Source: Symbiodinium natans
Lineage: Eukaryota > Sar > Dinophyceae > Suessiales > Symbiodiniaceae
NCBI GenBank assembly: GCA_905221605.1
Contig: CAJNDS010002179.1
Coordinates: 670,001 to 734,000, forward strand
DNA length: 64,000 bases
Reading direction: 5' to 3'
How positions within the stretch are numbered: the stretch's first letter is position 1; each line of letters opens with the position of its first letter. Below are positions 11,801-22,635 of this stretch, in pieces. The position numbers and the translations under genes were made by a program. Under the pieces are notes generated by a model. It did not search any database and had not been told where the DNA came from. It was given only the letters and a program-made list of their open reading frames with translations.

Positions 11801-12637
11801 GAGGCTGACCACTCAAGTGGGATCATGCAGGTGTAGCGTGTGCTGCGGCAAGCTAGCTCAAGCTCAGGCCACGATGAGAGACCGTGCGTGGTGAGCGCGG
11901 CTCTCGGAGATGCTACAGTATAGAAGTAGGTGTAGGTTTAGGGTTTATAGGGTTTAGGGCTTTTTTTGCCACCGCCTAGCTGACACTCAGGCCACATTGC
12001 AGGGACCAATACTTCTCATTTAGGGTTTAGGTCTTAGGGTTTGCGGTTTAGGATAGCGTGCTCTCCACTGAGCACCCACACGCAAGAGCTCAACCCTCCC
12101 CACGCCCCGCGGCGCAGTGGCTCAAACCAAAACGAGCTTGGTATCCGCCATGCCATACTCAGCCTCCAGGGATGCGAACCGCTTCGTCACTTTGGGGTAT
12201 TGGGGGGGGGGGGGGGGGGCGCCTAGCAAAGAATATAGGGGCACCCGAGTAAGTAGAATAGGGTTTTGGGTGGTTCTGGTAGTCAAGGGAATATACTATT
12301 ATTATTAGTAATTATTCCGACCCTCTCGTATATTGTTCGACCAACTTGCACGTCCTCTGATTCTGCTGACTTCCCCGCCATGCAGCTCTAATAACTTGGG
12401 CCTCCAGGCTTTTTTGTTGGGCTCAAAGTTTCGGGCGAAGGGTTTCAAAGAGGGTGCAATCTCCCCCAAAAATTCAACCTCCCCCTGAACCCCCCCCCCC
12501 CCCCCTAATATACAATAGCACTATCATGGGGGTATTAAATATTCGGGGGTCCGGGGGGGAGGAAAATTATGAGGGGGAGGGGCTGAGGGGCTTACAGTAC
12601 AGTGCACAGGGCATCTCCCAGGCCATCCTTGGAATGG
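8863..12637. other. Repeat-rich stretch, no assignable gene
   Basis: ITS units near 9398-9470, poly-C and poly-G tracts (10486-10505, 12200-12218), a TTTAGGG-led dispersed repeat (11939-12014), family L at 12255-12329, and inverted-repeat remnants with CCCCCTAATA-type ends at about 10460-10560, 10690-10745 and 12480-12560. Open frames here look like repeat translations or are unconvincing. Confidence 0.4.
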
Positions 12638-15600
12638 TCATTTAGGGCTTGTAGGGTTGTCATCTGGGACGTGGGGTTCAGCCTTGTGCTGCTCAAACAG
12701 CTGCTCCAAAGCTTCGCAATACTGGCGGTGGAACATGTCAACCTGCCTCAGATGATGATTGGACTGCATGTGAGTAGTGTCTTTGTACGTGTTCAAGGCG
12801 TCTACGCATGGGTTGCGGGAACGCTTGCCATTCAGGCCCCAGAAGGAAGCATTCTGCATGGGAATCAGGGAAATTCGAAAGGTGGCTACTGCAAACTTGC
12901 TGTATTGACGTGTGCTGTTGATCACGGCGCGTGAACCAACCAAGTATTGAAAGGGCCAGCCTTGATCCCGAATTGCTTGCTCAGCAGCTCATCAGGTGGC
13001 TCCGGCCACGTGCGAGGTGGCCACAAAGGAGCTCCCACAAGCGTGGTGACCTGGATCAGAAAGACTCTTCAAGAGCAAGGAAACACTACTGTAGCTACCA
13101 GGGCTTCCATACACTACCCGCCCGGAGTTAGAGGACAGCATCTGCCTACTGCTGTCATTGCCGTTACCACAAGCCCGAAGGAAGGTCCTCTATCTCGGCA
13201 ACAAGGTTCTTTGAACTAGACTCTATACTCGAATATAAACTACGTCCTAAACCCTTACACCCCACATTTCAGCCGTTAAACCCTCAACCCCCTCAACCCC
13301 CCCCCCCCCCCTAACCACGTGCGCCCTCAAGCGGCGGGCTGGCGCCGGGGGACCAGCGGAAGCCAGGTGCGGCCGCAGAAAAGCGGCAGGGCGAAACCCA
13401 GGCCTCAATCGCGTCGCATCTTAAACATTGTATGTATACCCAAAGAGCCAAAAAAATCCCTGAAAGAAAGAATATGCCATAAACTACAAAGGGGTCCTGA
13501 ATATGATTGAAGGTCTATTCCTTCAGCCCCCCGTTTTGCGAACTTTGGGGATCTGATATTTCGAAGCAGACACGGTGGTTGAACAACAACACTTTTTGGC
13601 GGTGACTTTGGTGATATACATGCCTGACGCAAACACTTTGATGAACAAAATTCGGCCCCGTTTTGTTATTAGCACTTTGAAATTTGGTGATGCAGACACA
13701 GTGCTGATTAACAAAACAGCCTCATTTTGTCAGTGATCTGATGGTCTGATGCAAACACATTGATGATCACATAGTTGGTAGGAACTTTGCTGATCTTGAG
13801 CCAAAATGGCTACATAAGGGTTTAGAAAGTAAGTGCTACGGTGTCGCGTGAGTCAATCAAGGCGCACCCGTGTTGGTGTACTTCTTGCGTCTTCTGCACA
13901 TATTCCTCTGCTCATGGGCGTACGTGCACATAGGCTTCGAACCGGCCGCACGCGCGCGCGCGCACGACATACCACAACAAACGAACTGGCCAAACCCCTG
14001 GACCTGCATGCAGGCTCGAGATCGCGGTCACAGAATAGAATTCTTTAAGTAGGTACGTTATGGAACCTTTTTTCGTCTACTGGGTTTTACAAACAGGGAG
14101 TAGGCTTTGGGATTCTCTGCTCTGAACTGCTACTATTTGCTCAAGAAAGTATTCATAAATATGACCCTCTTAAACCCACTTGGGGGGGGGGGGGGGGGGC
14201 GGGCGACAGGTGTTGATCAGGGTATGTTTCGCGGGAATGTTTCGCGGAATGATCAGCTGCTTTACTTGCAACTTAGGGGGTGTTTTTCGCGGGTGTGCAA
14301 CCCGCGTGCCCTTCTTAAACCTGGGCCCCCAAAAAACACAAACCCAACTAGGTAAAATATAAATATCCCAAGGGTCTAACCCTAAACCCCAAACCCTGAA
14401 CCCGAAACCCGAAACCCTAAACCCGAAACCCTAAACCCTACCTCGATGCCACAGCCGGGTTGCGATTCTGCAGGTGCTCCTGGACTTTTCGACCGAGGCT
14501 GCCTTTCTCGAACTGCACGGTGGCGTAGAGGTCGTTCCTGGGCGAGACCACGAGGGCTTGGGGATTAGGGTTTCGGGTTCAGGGGTTAGGGTTTAGGGTT
14601 TAGGGTTGAGGGTAGGGTTCAGGGGCTAGGGCTTAGGGTTCAGGGTTTGGGTTTTGGGTTTAAGACCTACTTGGCTCACAAGCGTGCGGTGAAATCAAGA
14701 ATCCAGCGCGCACGCCTTGCGTATCGTGGACCGATTCACACGGACTAGTGGAACCCTAAACCCTAAACCCTGAACCCTAAACTCAGGGCCTAAGCCGCCC
14801 CCCTACGTTGGGGGGCGGCGCTTAAGCCCTTTGACCTCGATGGCACAAGCCGACCCAGGTCGCTCGCCCGCCTCCCACAGCATTGGGCCCGGTACGTCCC
14901 TTATAATAAAGTAATTACCCTTGACCCCTCCCCTAATGCTGGGGGTGGCTGGCCTTTTTTGGGGGGTACCCCCCGGGACCCTAGGCCAGGAGGACCCGGA
15001 CCCTTCGCCGCAGCGTGCTCAGGGACCAGGGCCTCAGGCCGGGCGGGTGCTCACGCCCCTACCGCTTTTGATCGCTGGCCTGGCCCCCGCTGGCCCCCCT
15101 GGCCCCCCTCCCCCCGTGGCCCCTGGCCCCCCTGGCCCCTCTGGCCTCCCTGGCCCGCTGCCCCCCCTACTCTCTGTTTGGCCCGGCTTCGGGGCCTCTA
15201 TCTTACCTTCGAGACCTTGCTGGCACCCTTGACTCTCGGATTCAACCAACATCAAAGTTTTGAAGAGTGGACTGTCGTCTGAGTTTAGGCCTAAACCCTA
15301 AAAGGAATAGGTTTGGGTGGCTTTGCCGCCTTGGACGGCGTGGGGTGGGAGAAAAGTGTTTAGATGGCCCTCCACAATCGGGCCAAAGCTGCTCTTCAGC
15401 ACCTCACGAAGCTTTCGAGCTTGTTCCGAAACCTAACCTTCACAGCATCTACGCCCTATCACAGCAAACCCTAAACCCTAAACCCTAAACCCAAAACCCT
15501 AAACCCTAAACCCTAAACCCTAGGGGAAGTTCTTCTGAGGATGACCGGGACCAGATCAGGGCCACAGCGGCGAGGGCTACGAGATGCGACTGTTGTCCCC

Positions 15601-18600
15601 CCGCCCCCATCACTTCAATCCCCTTTTCAACCAGGCGCCTGGTGTATGCCTAGAAGTGAGACGCCACATCCCTAAACCCTAAACCCTGAACCCTGAACCC
15701 TAAACCCTAAACCCCGCCCCATCAGCCCCAAGTTCCCTTCACTCACCCCCCCCAAAAAACGACGAATATCCCCCCAGGCCTCAGGCCTCAAAATCCTCAA
15801 GCCCAACTCCCTGGAGTCCCTAGAAGACCTCAGACCTACAGACCTTAGGACCCCAAACCCTAAACCCTAAACCCCTGAGGCTTAGGGGGAGGAGACTTTC
15901 CTTTCACCCAGCTGCTCTCCGAAGCCCAGCACGGGTACCAGGGCGGCCCCGGTGCCTGGAACAGTTCGGTTTAGGATTTAGGGTTTAGGGTTTAGGGTTT
16001 AGGGTTTAGGGTTTAGGGTTTAGGGTTTAGGGTTTAGGGTTTAGGGTTTAGGGTTTAGGGTTTAGGGTGCAACCCTGCGAAAAGGAACTGCAGGGGCCCA
16101 TATACTGGGTTGGCCCTTTCAACCCACTGAATATATTCCGAGATATGATGATCCTCTTAAACCCAAGAAGAAATATCCCAAGGGCCTACCCAGTATACGC
16201 CAAAAGTACATTTGGGGACCTTGAGCCCTTTAGGGGGACAAGGGGGAGGAGTGCGGATCCCGTGTTTCAGGATGGATGCATGTAAGCTCTAGGTTTAGAC
16301 CGTCATATTTGGGATGTTTCCCTTACACTAAGACTAACGGTCCTTAATAGGCTTAGGCATGATAATAAGGGGCACTATAATCCCTATGAAGGACTGCTAG
16401 CAAAAGGGGGAACATCCCATCGTCCAGCTGTTAGGGTGGACATTCTTTGGTTCGCACGAAGTTTGGGGCGGCAAAGGGGAACCCAAGAATTGCAAGGCCT
16501 ACTTGCCGGCCACAGCATGAGAGCAAAGGCCCGGTAAACCCTAAACCCTATAAACCCTATAAACCCTATAAACCCTATAAACCCTATAAACCCTATAAAC
16601 CCTATAAACCCTATAAACCCTATAAACCCTATAAACCCTATAAACCCTATAAACCCTAAACCCTGAACCCTGAACCCTAAACCCTAAACCCCAACCTCAA
16701 ACCCTAAGATGCAGCAGTCGTAGTCGGCTCAGGGTTTGAAAGAGGCGACCGGCTGGCTTCCTCTGACTGTAAGACACCCATATATGGGAAGCATCATACA
16801 GTCACTATCTGTCGGCCCATGGGTCTCCCCTGCTTATAGCCCGCAGTTCTCAGTTTAGGGTTTAGGGTTTAGGGTTTAGGGTCTAGGGTTTAGGGTTTAG
16901 GGGTTTAGGAGATGTAAGCCAAAGGGTGTCCACAGCGTTGAGTGTTGGAACCGGCTGCAGCCAGAGCACTGAGCGCCAGCTTGGCAAAGCCTCGCAACCG
17001 GACAGCAATGCATGAACAAGTCCCACTAGCCATCACGTCCAGGACACCATCCCCATCCTGACAAACCCAAGCCAGAAGGAACCCTGGCACACAAACAGCA
17101 CCATGCACCTGCCACTACAGAATCCGCACTCGAACCCCTGGAACCCTTAGAAGGCCCGAAAGGGTTTTCTTTACAAATAACAACAGCTCTGCCCTGCAGG
17201 GTTTTCTTGCGGCCGGCCCCTTCCCTTGTTCCCTTGACGAATTCAGAATCGCAATCAGTAATGACAATACCAAGAAAGAACACTCAATGATAACAACACC
17301 CTTATAAGCCAGGATCCCCTCAGTAACCCAGGAATGACACATATCGCACCCTTCTTCATGCTAAGTAGCTTTCTAGCTTGCCCCATAACCTAGAAAGCTC
17401 AAAAGTGTGCGGTTTTGCTTCAAGGGGGTTTTAGGGAACCTAACCCTCCCCCCCCCCCACCCCAACAAAAAAAAAAAAGGAATCAGGGTACTACTGGGCA
17501 TCCTAGCATGAGTAAAGCTGCCTGGGGACCCGCCAAACAAAGGGACCATCGGGTCGACAGGGAGCTGTAGCAAGGCTTCCGCCTCTAAACCTAAACCCTC
17601 AGAACCCTCTACCCCCTATGAAGCCTCTAACCCTTCTAAACCTAAACCCCATAACCCTAAAAACTGCCCTAAACCCTATAACCCGAAATCAACGATAAAT
17701 ACCAACAAGAAGCCCAAGAACCCAACCAACAAAACCTACCGAAACCCTAAACCCTAAACCCTAAACCCTAAACCCTAAACCCCGGTGGGTTCCCTTTTTG
17801 TTGCCTCTCCGGTTGCGGAGGACCAAGCGCATGGTGCCGGGCACGCACTCGAGGCTCTCCTTGGCACCTTCGGACTCTGCCAGGTTTCAGGGTTTAGGGG
17901 TTTGTTTAGGGTTTAGGGTTTGGGGTTTGGGGTTTGGGGTTTGGGGTTTGGGGTTTGGGGTTTGGGGTTTGGGGTTTGGGGTTTGGAGTTTGGAGTTTGG
18001 GGTTTGGGGTTTGGGGTTTAATCTAGGGTTCTTCAGTTGCAGGGTTTCTCTTGGGGACCAAATAAGCCCTAAACGGGTTTATTTGGTCCATATACCTGAA
18101 TGTGCATGGTCGTAGTGCACGGTTTATGACCCCAATTTTAGCGTTCTTTTGGTCCCCAGGGATCGGGTTATGAATTCTTAGGGTTCCCATTGAAATCCCT
18201 ATGAGGGAAATCTGGCATCCAAAGAGTTCAGAGGTTTGGGGTTCCCCAGGTTTTCGACTCTCAACGAAGCGGAAGGCAGGCAAGGCTTGGTTTAGGGTTT
18301 AGGGTTTAGGGTTTAGGGCTTAGGGCTTAGGGCTTAGGGCTTAGGGCTTAGGGCTTAGGGCTTAGGGTTTAGGGTTTAGGGTTTAGGGTTTAGGGTTTCG
18401 GGTTTCGGGTTTAGGGTTTAGGGGGTTGAAGTAGGGTTTCGGGTTGGGGGGTAGGGCGTCCCATGTCCGAAACAGCCAAGGTGCAGGTGTTAAGTTGAGA
18501 GCTGCTTCGAGGCTTTGTTGTAAGGACCAAAACCGCAAAACCCTGAACCCCAAAACCCAAAACCCTGAACCCCAATCCCTAACCCCATACCTTCTCGACC

Positions 18601-20566
18601 TTCTTAACCTTCTCGACCTTCTAAACCTTCTAAACCCGAAACCCGAAACCCCAAACCTTGTTGTGGGATCCTGCGCAGCCCGGAACCCATCCGCTGCCTC
18701 CGGGCGCGAGGCCAATGCAACGGCCATGCCGGAGCAGATGCCTCGACCCGAGATCCGCTTTTTGCAGGGTTTGGAGGGAAGCAAGGCTTGGGGTTTAGGG
18801 TTGAGGTTTTGTATGCATCTTTTTGAGGGTTTAGGGTTTAGGTTTTTGGGGTTTAGGGCTCAGGGTTTAGGGAAAAACCGGCCCTGGAGGCGATGTGTCG
18901 AAGTATCTGCAGGGACTCGACTAAACCCTAAACCCTAAACCCCACAACTGTCTGTCGGGCTCTCATTGCAGCCAGGGTCGCAAGCATGTCTTTTTGCTAA
19001 CGGAACCGTGGCCGTGCATCAAGCACCACTCCTCAGCTTATCGGGGTTTAGGGCTGTAAGGTTTAGGGTTTAGGTTCAGGGGTTTGGGGGTTGGGAGTTC
19101 TTGCTTGGAGGTTCATGGGTAGTCATGAGTAGGGTTATAAGTAGCCTAAGTGGGGTTAATAAGTATAATTACCATAGCCCTACTTCTAACTGCCTAGAAC
19201 CTCCAAGCAGGGGGTTTAGGGCCGCAGCTCGAGATCTTCTTTGAGGGCCCTCTGGGTGGCACCCCACTGTTTAGGGCTTTCTGTAGGTGGGTTCAGGCTC
19301 ACTTCCTCTTGACATCCTTCGGCCGTATTCTACAGACGCTCAAAAACACAATTGAGAGCCCCTCCTCCATCGACAAAGAGATTGAGCATGCAGGCGAAAA
19401 AAAAAAAGAGGGAGATTGCAACAGCTTTCCGAGGCCCCTGCCCGGAAGAAGGGGATCCGGAAGATGGCGTTGTGGCCGAGGAGGTGGACGTTGAGGCCCG
19501 GAAAGGCCTTGGAGAAGCCTCGGCGTTCGGGCTTGGGATGTTAACTCTCGACTCTCCGCCACCGCCGCGGAACCACCAGCAAACCACGCAAACCAGAAGA
19601 AGAAAGCGGGCAGGAAGTTCACACGACCCCTATGCCACCCTAAACCCTAAACCCTAAACCCTAAACCCTGAACCCTGAACCCTGACCCCTGAACCCTGAA
19701 CCCTAAACCTATGCCGTGACTTCGGTACTAGAAGCCTTGACTACTCACGCAGCCTGGTCTTTCGGATCGGTGCGGCCGAGCATCCGCAGGCATCAGTCCC
19801 GAAGGCTGTCATCGGAGACACTCCGATAATACCTTCTTTCGGATCTTGGGATGTCGAGATTCGCGTAGGCTTCAAAGGCCCTATAAACCCTAAAACCCTA
19901 ACAAAACCCTCAAACCCTACAACCCTAAACTCCAACCCTCAACCCTAAACCCCAAAACCCTAATCCCTTAACCCTAAACCCCAACCCTAAACCCTAAACC
20001 CTAAACGATGCACAAAAAGCTCCAGGGCTCGGTCGGCTCATTGGGGGGCTTTCGGGAATCGCATGTCCAGGGATGGAGGCATCTTTTCAGATTGCCAGGG
20101 AAAGATGCTTGCGGTTTAGGGTTTCGGGTTTGGGGTCTAGGGTTGAGGACTTTTTCCCAGCCGCGCAGCTGACACGCAGGCCACGTTGCAGGGACTCGTT
20201 CCGGAAGTGTCTGTCATCGAGAGGTTGAGGGTTGAGGGTTTAATCGCTCACACTCGGACACGCCAGGGTTCAGGGGGTTCAGCGTGCTTTGCGCATCCTG
20301 AACCCCCCCCCCCTACGCAATAAAAGGTTCTGACGAACTCGAGGACCAAAGGAATCATAAAACGAGTTTAGGGTTTAGGGTTCAGGGTTCATATATCTTA
20401 ATAGGGCTTCTAGTAGTATAAGGTGCATGATACCCCAATTTTCATCAGGTTCGGCTGGTCCTCAAGGTATCCCTCACTCCGAGGATGCCAAGTAACCGTG
20501 CGGATGGCACACGAAGATGTAGGGCCCTTTCTCGGCCGGGAGGGGCGCGGTCACCCGCATCGTGAC
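12638..20566 (-). CDS. DGAT2-type acyltransferase, small exons in ITS-filled introns
   Basis: DGAT2-family pieces occur in family order. 20497-20566 (5' limit open): PYIFVCHPH, the HPHG motif. 19785-19832: GIIGVSPMTAFGTDACG. 19442-19518: FSKAFPGLNVHLLGHNAIF then RIPFFR. 18990-19031: EWCLMHGHGSVSKK. 18692-18757: RISGRGICSGMAVAL. About 16968-17057: RLRGFAKLALS. About 15314-15426: KLREVLKSSFGPIVEG (tentative). 12638-12763: the C-terminus QVDMFHRQYCEALEQLFEQHK and stop. Joins from the first to the sixth exon keep frame, using GT, GA, GC, an unclear donor, then GA. DGAT2 enzymes make triacylglycerol at ER and lipid droplets. One or more exons between RGFAKLAL and the C-terminus are missing or unrecognised. 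The next frame at 16930-16960 reads VPTLNAVDT, so a frameshift there is possible. It may be a decayed gene. Confidence 0.65.
13523..13813 (-). pseudogene. SL-tagged retroposed fragment with about 66-bp internal repeats
   Basis: The SL core GTAGCCATTTTGGCTCAAG is intact at 13795-13813 (minus strand). Downstream the sequence repeats a pattern of roughly 66 bp that reads VFAS or VSAS followed by ITK or IPK-like residues (for example TVSASPNFKVLITKRG and VFASGMYITKVTAK). Stops interrupt the frame close to the SL, so it is probably dead. Just 5' of the SL is CTAAACCCTTAT, again telomere-like. Confidence 0.6.
14373..14440. repeat. Degenerate interstitial telomeric repeat
   Basis: About nine CCCTAAA-type units, with CCCGAAA and CCCTGAA variants. 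Confidence 0.85.
14561..14662. repeat. Degenerate interstitial telomeric repeat, G-strand
   Basis: TTTAGGG-type units with TTCAGGG and TTTCGGG variants, opposite in orientation to the block at 14373. Confidence 0.8.
15968..16068. repeat. Interstitial telomeric array (TTTAGGG)
   Basis: About 14 TTTAGGG units, nearly perfect. It lies inside the inferred DGAT2-like gene span. Confidence 0.95.
16308..16420. mobile_element. Inverted-repeat element, family D (TTGGGATGTTCCCCC ends)
   Basis: TTTGGGATGTTTCCCTTACAC at the left pairs with GGGGGAACATCCCA at the right. Other copies are at 51687-51790 (inside a PPR intron) and 60899-61003 (next to an RluA-type exon). Confidence 0.7.
16546..16656. repeat. 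Array of the telomere variant CCCTATAAA
   Basis: About 12 perfect copies of a 9-bp CCCTATAAA unit, flanked by normal CCCTAAA. The Lys-Pro-Tyr frame across it is a repeat translation. Confidence 0.95.
17918..18020. repeat. Array of the telomere variant TTTGGGG
   Basis: About 14 units of TTTGGGG with two TTTGGAG variants, led by normal TTTAGGG. Confidence 0.95.
18050..18160. mobile_element. Inverted-repeat element, family C (CTTGGGGACCAA ends)
   Basis: CTTGGGGACCAAATAA at the left and TTTTGGTCCCCAGG at the right are inverted copies. A better preserved copy is at 20966-21077. Confidence 0.65.
18290..18421. repeat. Telomeric array with an internal block of the variant TTAGGGC
   Basis: Normal TTTAGGG units flank about seven perfect TTAGGGC units (18319-18366), then TTTCGGG variants. 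Confidence 0.95.
19104..19207. mobile_element. MITE-like element, family B
   Basis: CTTGGAGGTTCATGGGTAGT at the left and CTAGAACCTCCAAG at the right, with ITS nearby on both sides. It lies in an inferred intron of the DGAT2-like gene. Confidence 0.75.
19638..19708. repeat. Interstitial telomeric repeat
   Basis: CCCTAAA units that drift to CCCTGAA; it lies between two DGAT2-like exons. Confidence 0.9.
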
Positions 20567-20787
20567 CTCAGGACGAACGCACCGAGCCAACCAAATGTCG
20601 GCAAGCACATCCACTTCTTGAGCTCCGCGCTTTTGAGAAGATATATGCGCAATAATGTGCGAACAGAAGTACACACATATATATATATATATATAGGGGC
20701 CTGCATGCGTCGGGCGGAGTGCAGAAGATTTCAAAAGCGGGAAACACAGAACAGGATGAGACCCACGAAATGTCACCCGTTCAGCCC

Positions 20788-20892
20788 CTAAACCCTAAAC
20801 CCTAAACCCTAAACCCTAAACCCTAAACACTAGCCCTAAGCCCTAAACCCTAAACCCTAAACGCTAAACCCTCAACCCTAAACCCTAAACTG
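20788..20892. repeat. Interstitial telomeric array (CCCTAAA)
   Basis: About 14 CCCTAAA units with a few substitutions, near the 5' side of the HPHG-motif exon. Confidence 0.9.
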
Positions 20893-20965
20893 CTGCCTCC
20901 GGCAGTCTCAGGCCACCCGTACGCTTCTTCGCACCAGGGGATGCGGAGCATGCCCTGAACCCTAC

Positions 20966-21077
20966 CTTGGGGACCAATTATGAACCTTAAAATTGGGGTC
21001 ACCTACCCTTTGTTCCTATAACCGCTATTACAGTACATGAGCCATAAACCCTTTTAAGGGTTCATTCGGTCCCCAAG
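20966..21077. mobile_element. Inverted-repeat element, family C
   Basis: CTTGGGGACCAATTATGAAC at the left and GTTCATTCGGTCCCCAAG at the right form imperfect inverted ends. Confidence 0.75.
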
Positions 21078-21744
21078 GTTGACTGTCAACAGCCTTAGCG
21101 TTCCTTACCCCTTAACGCTTCAGTCAAGCTCGCCGATACCCCCGTGGCCCAGTGGCAGGAAAATATCGCGAGGCCCACCGCCAGAAGAAGCTCCTGCGCA
21201 GCGCATCCTGCCCAGCGCGCTGGCAGCAACGGGATCACTGTCGAAAGTGCGGGCATTCGATGCATGTCGTCAGCGAGAGCTGCAGCCGGTTGCGATGCAG
21301 CACAGTACTAGTAGGACTTGTTACGGTGGATCGATAGCAAATGAAGTCTCAAAGATCCGGGGTTCACTAGACATAGTGCAGACACATTGCCCGTGTTTCG
21401 TAGAGGCGCGCGACGCATAAACCCCCCTGAAAAACTGTGGCACGGCTCTCATGGGCGGGCCTTCTCCCTTCACTCTTGTTGGGTTTAGGGCTTAGGTTTC
21501 GTAACATGAAGCCATCACCATCACATCTCACCCCCCCGCAACTCCATGATCAAGGTGATAACCACCAGAAGTGTGCAGGGTTGGTTGTGCTACTGTCGTC
21601 TACAAAAAGTGTGAAACTTATTTCCCTTGCTAAAATAGTAATATGGAGAAGAACCAACCAACTCAAGTGCCAAGTGGCAGTGATGCCCAACTTCCACAGG
21701 AGCCTGGGTAAAGACCATGCGACCGCAAAGGGTGAACCGAGGAC

Positions 21745-21868
21745 ATGTGGGGGTTTACGATGATAAGGAACCCCTCATATAGACCCCAAATAAGTAGTAG
21801 GATCCCCTGATCATAAGGACCCCAATAAGGTACCCCCCCCCCCCCCCCAACATCGTAAACCCCCATAT
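21745..21868. mobile_element. Inverted-repeat element, family E (GGGGGTTTACGA ends)
   Basis: Ends GTGGGGGTTTACGATG and CATCGTAAACCCCCAT are inverted, with interior motifs ATAGACCCC, AGTAGGATCCCCT and AAGGACCCCAATAAGGTACC. The interior recurs near 25600, 30520, 40660-40880 and 40960-41060. Confidence 0.7.
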
Positions 21869-22013
21869 TTTCAGTAGCCTACACGCAAGCATTTGAGCAT
21901 GCTCGCGAGGATCATGTCCCTAGGGCACCTTGCGCTACTTTTGCGCCATGACAGCAAGCTGCATCCTGGGGTTGAGGCTTCTGCGGCACCTACAGCAACA
22001 TAAGGAGCATGCC

Positions 22014-22127
22014 CAGGAGAAACCTGGGCATGACAAGGGTGCCCTTTTTGGTTTAAAGGGGCAGAGGAACCGAAAGCCCGAACAAAAGGGAATGTTGGGC
22101 CTACTCTTGGTCCTAGTGCCTGTTTCC
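22014..22127. mobile_element. Short dispersed element, family K
   Basis: Shares the order CCTTTTTGGTTTA, GGAACCGAAAG-like, AAAGGGAAT and GGGCCTACTCTTGGTCC-like with 42571-42684 and 57549-57643. Confidence 0.5.
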
Positions 22128-22531
22128 AGTAGGTTGCACAGGCTTCTGCTCAAATGACGCCGGCCTCTTTGCAGGCAGGCTGCGAATATCCACCCTTCTC
22201 AGGACAGGGGTCCTGACGGTTTAGGGTTTAGGGTTTAGGGTTGGTCAGCTTTCTTCAGCTACGGCCACTACAAAAGTGCAATGTGCGGAAGGGTTGCGGG
22301 TTCTGAGTCTGAAGCCTTATGACGCGCCTGTCTTTTGACAGCCATGGTGTAGCTCTACGTGGCTCTCGGGTCTGCGATCCCCAAACCCAAGAACGGTCCA
22401 CCAGCATCCAGCAGCCATAGGCCAGCAGAAGGGTTCGCAGAGTGCGGCTGCCGTACGTGAAAAGCGCCACCTCGGCTCAGTTTGCAAGGGTTTTGGGATT
22501 TTGCGCCCTAAGCTGTGACTAGGACAACCCA

Positions 22532-22635
22532 GAGAGCCCAACACCCCTTGATTAAGGAATATACCTCAGATCATATTCAGGATCCCTAGAAATTTTAAGG
22601 TACCTTCCTTGTTTAAGGGGTATTGGGCTCTTCGG
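22532..22635. mobile_element. Inverted-repeat element, family F
   Basis: GAGAGCCCAACACCCCTTGA at the left and TTAAGGGGTATTGGGCTCTT at the right. Confidence 0.7.

Noticed and set aside
15600-16070. True chromosome end
   Set aside because: Arrays are short, occur in both orientations and are flanked by unique sequence, so they are interstitial.
16447-16659. Open frame rich in Lys-Pro-Tyr
   Set aside because: A translation of the 9-bp telomere variant CCCTATAAA; no independent coding signal.
17798-18115. Open frame rich in Phe-Gly-Val-Trp-Gly-Leu
   Set aside because: A translation of the TTTGGGG array; the period of 7 bp leaves all frames open.
21150-21340. Plus-strand frame with a CRKCGHSMHVVSESC zinc-knuckle-like pattern
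   Set aside because: A single weak cysteine pattern without neighbouring retroelement domains; likely chance.
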